This document shows positions 63,167 to 64,000 of a stretch of DNA of 64,000 nt, piece by piece. Source of the DNA: Polaribacter sp. IC073 (GTDB lineage Bacteria; Bacteroidota; Bacteroidia; Flavobacteriales; Flavobacteriaceae); NCBI RefSeq assembly GCF_007997075.1, contig NZ_VORS01000006.1:124001-188000 (forward strand), read 5' to 3'. The position numbers and the translations under genes were made by a program. The stretch's first letter is position 1; each line of letters starts with the position of its first letter. The notes below the pieces were generated by a model that saw nothing but the letters and a program-made list of their open reading frames with translations, did not search any database and was not told the origin of the DNA.

Positions 63167-64000
63167 TTACTTTCTAAGTAAACTAAAATATCCTATTTTT
63201 TCTATTGAAACTCCATTTATATCTGTTAAAATAGTACTGAACCAATAACTATTAGACGGTAGTTCTTTTCCTTGATAAGTTCCGTCCCAACTTCTATTTT
63301 CTTCATCAATAGTAAAAAGCAATACTCCGAATCTATTGTAAATAGAGATACTAGAAGTGGTATAAAAATCTTTATGATAACCATTAATTTCCCAAAAATC
63401 GTTTACCCCATCTCCATTGGGACTAAAAAATTTAGGATATTCTAAAATAGAAAAACGGTATTCTGCTATTCCGCAACCTCCTTTATCTGCGACAAATAAA
63501 GTATGAATTCCTGGTGATAAGTTTTCAAAAAAAACATCAGTGGTGTAGCTTCCAGATTCCTCGTCAATGGAAAATTCATAAATTCCAATGCCTAAATTTA
63601 GCGGTACAATTTGTATTGAATTATTACTAGAGTTTTCAGTAATTATTACATTCTCTTTTGTGATTGTTGCTATTTCAGAATTTCTAACGATAATTATTTT
63701 CTCATCAGATTCACAACCAGCTTTAGAAACTGCTTTCACTTTATACCTCCCTACTTCATTTACATTTATTTCGGATGTATTGCTAGATAAAGGCAAAGTA
63801 TCTTTTGTCCAGTTGTACGTATAATTACCTTCAAAATTGATCGTTTTTAGAGTCACTGAGCCAATATCATTACACAAAACATAGGTTTCTTTTTCTAATT
63901 CAAAATAAGGAATTGTAGCATCTACAGTTACAGTTACTTTTGTTCTTTTAGCAGAAATACAACCATCAATATTTGCTTCTGCATAATAACTAGTTGTAGA
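63167..64000 (-). CDS. T9SS type B-sorted surface protein, C-terminal part (runs off right edge)
   Basis: An open frame enters from the right edge and ends at 63167, giving the last 277 residues of a larger protein. It contains Ig-like or PKD-like beta modules (EVGRYKVKAVSKAGCESDE) and ends with the gliding-motility-associated C-terminal type B sorting domain (FFSPNGDGVNDFWEI, IYNRFGVLLF, WDGTYQGKELPSNSYW). Such domains send proteins through the type IX secretion system, and many are large adhesins. An apparent TTG start at 63877 is not the true start, because the frame continues upstream to the window end without interruption. Confidence 0.9.
   Translation of the reverse strand, partial: STTSYYAEANIDGCISAKRTKVTVTVDATIPYFELEKETYVLCNDIGSVTLKTINFEGNYTYNWTKDTLPLSSNTSEINVNEVGRYKVKAVSKAGCESDEKIIIVRNSEIATITKENVIITENSSNNSIQIVPLNLGIGIYEFSIDEESGSYTTDVFFENLSPGIHTLFVADKGGCGIAEYRFSILEYPKFFSPNGDGVNDFWEINGYHKDFYTTSSISIYNRFGVLLFTIDEENRSWDGTYQGKELPSNSYWFSTILTDINGVSIEKIGYFSLLRK

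Noticed and set aside
63167..63877. Complete gene starting at TTG 63877
   Set aside because: The frame stays open and protein-like to the window edge, so the gene is larger and partial.
1..64000. CRISPR arrays, tRNA or rRNA genes, prophage, anti-phage defence systems
   Set aside because: No regularly spaced repeats, cloverleaf or rRNA sequences, integrases, restriction, toxin-antitoxin or other defence genes were recognised. The holin-labelled and HopJ-labelled genes are ordinary chromosomal families.

Overview
The window is low-GC chromosomal DNA of a marine-type member of the Flavobacteriaceae (Bacteroidota). Genus-level placement near Polaribacter or Tenacibaculum is a guess. The evidence is a set of lineage markers: gliding genes gldB/gldC, type IX secretion sorting tails, a SusC/SusD pair, GTPases and housekeeping genes with flavobacterial sequence character, and Bacteroidota promoters of the TAnnTTTG type. 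No rRNA, tRNA, CRISPR array, prophage, plasmid function or complete insertion sequence was seen, so this is mostly core genome with a few surface-protein genes.

Layout. 1-2133: a PLP-dependent sulfur amino-acid lyase cut by the left edge, divergent from an Lrp/AsnC regulator and a CPBP-type membrane protein. 2199-5790: YceI-like lipoprotein, TcdA, TatD, Dtd and RsgA. 6198-10301: an aromatic amino-acid operon (pheA, aminotransferase, tyrA, DAHP synthase-chorismate mutase), preceded by an apparent ribosome-controlled attenuator with a Phe/Tyr-run leader peptide. 10620-16101: rpsO, pnp, a FolK-deoxynucleoside kinase fusion and an OmpA-family porin. 16234-18373: gldC/gldB divergent from nadE. 18670-24290: dnaG, clpX, clpP, tig. 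24513-32013: membrane protein, OlsF-like acyltransferase, aspartate kinase, GNAT, fbp, sod. 31261-34693: a large secreted T9SS protein split by a one-base homopolymer frameshift. 34809-41124: PurF-like enzyme, PfkB kinase, SufE, a MIP18-family protein, DUF2480 and two DUF3078 outer-membrane proteins. 41216-50797: CNNM/CorC-like protein, HflX, nuclease/phosphatase, GlpQ, ClC channel, DUF6503 protein, AspS. 51022-58330: cupin, RsmI, HopJ-like, uracil-DNA glycosylase family protein (frameshifted 5' end), M28 peptidase, CMD protein, and a probable murein-peptide recycling operon (dipeptide epimerase, AOS-like PLP enzyme, amidase). 58418-64000: SusD, SusC and the C-terminal part of a type-B T9SS protein that runs off the right edge.

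The strongest unexpected signal is the leader at 10138-10301. A 26-codon ORF carries an alternating FYFYFYFY run and a Trp. It is followed by mutually exclusive antiterminator and terminator helices immediately before pheA, whose own ACT-domain effector motif is non-canonical. Secondary signals are three diverged copies of a structured flavobacterial repeat with a TGCGTTA/AACGCC framework, other repeat families, two homopolymer frameshifts, loss of all four zinc ligands in DnaG, several promoters placed for leaderless or near-leaderless mRNAs, and perfect 34- and 42-bp palindromic terminators.

All calls rest on reading translations and motifs by eye. No database search or folding program was run.
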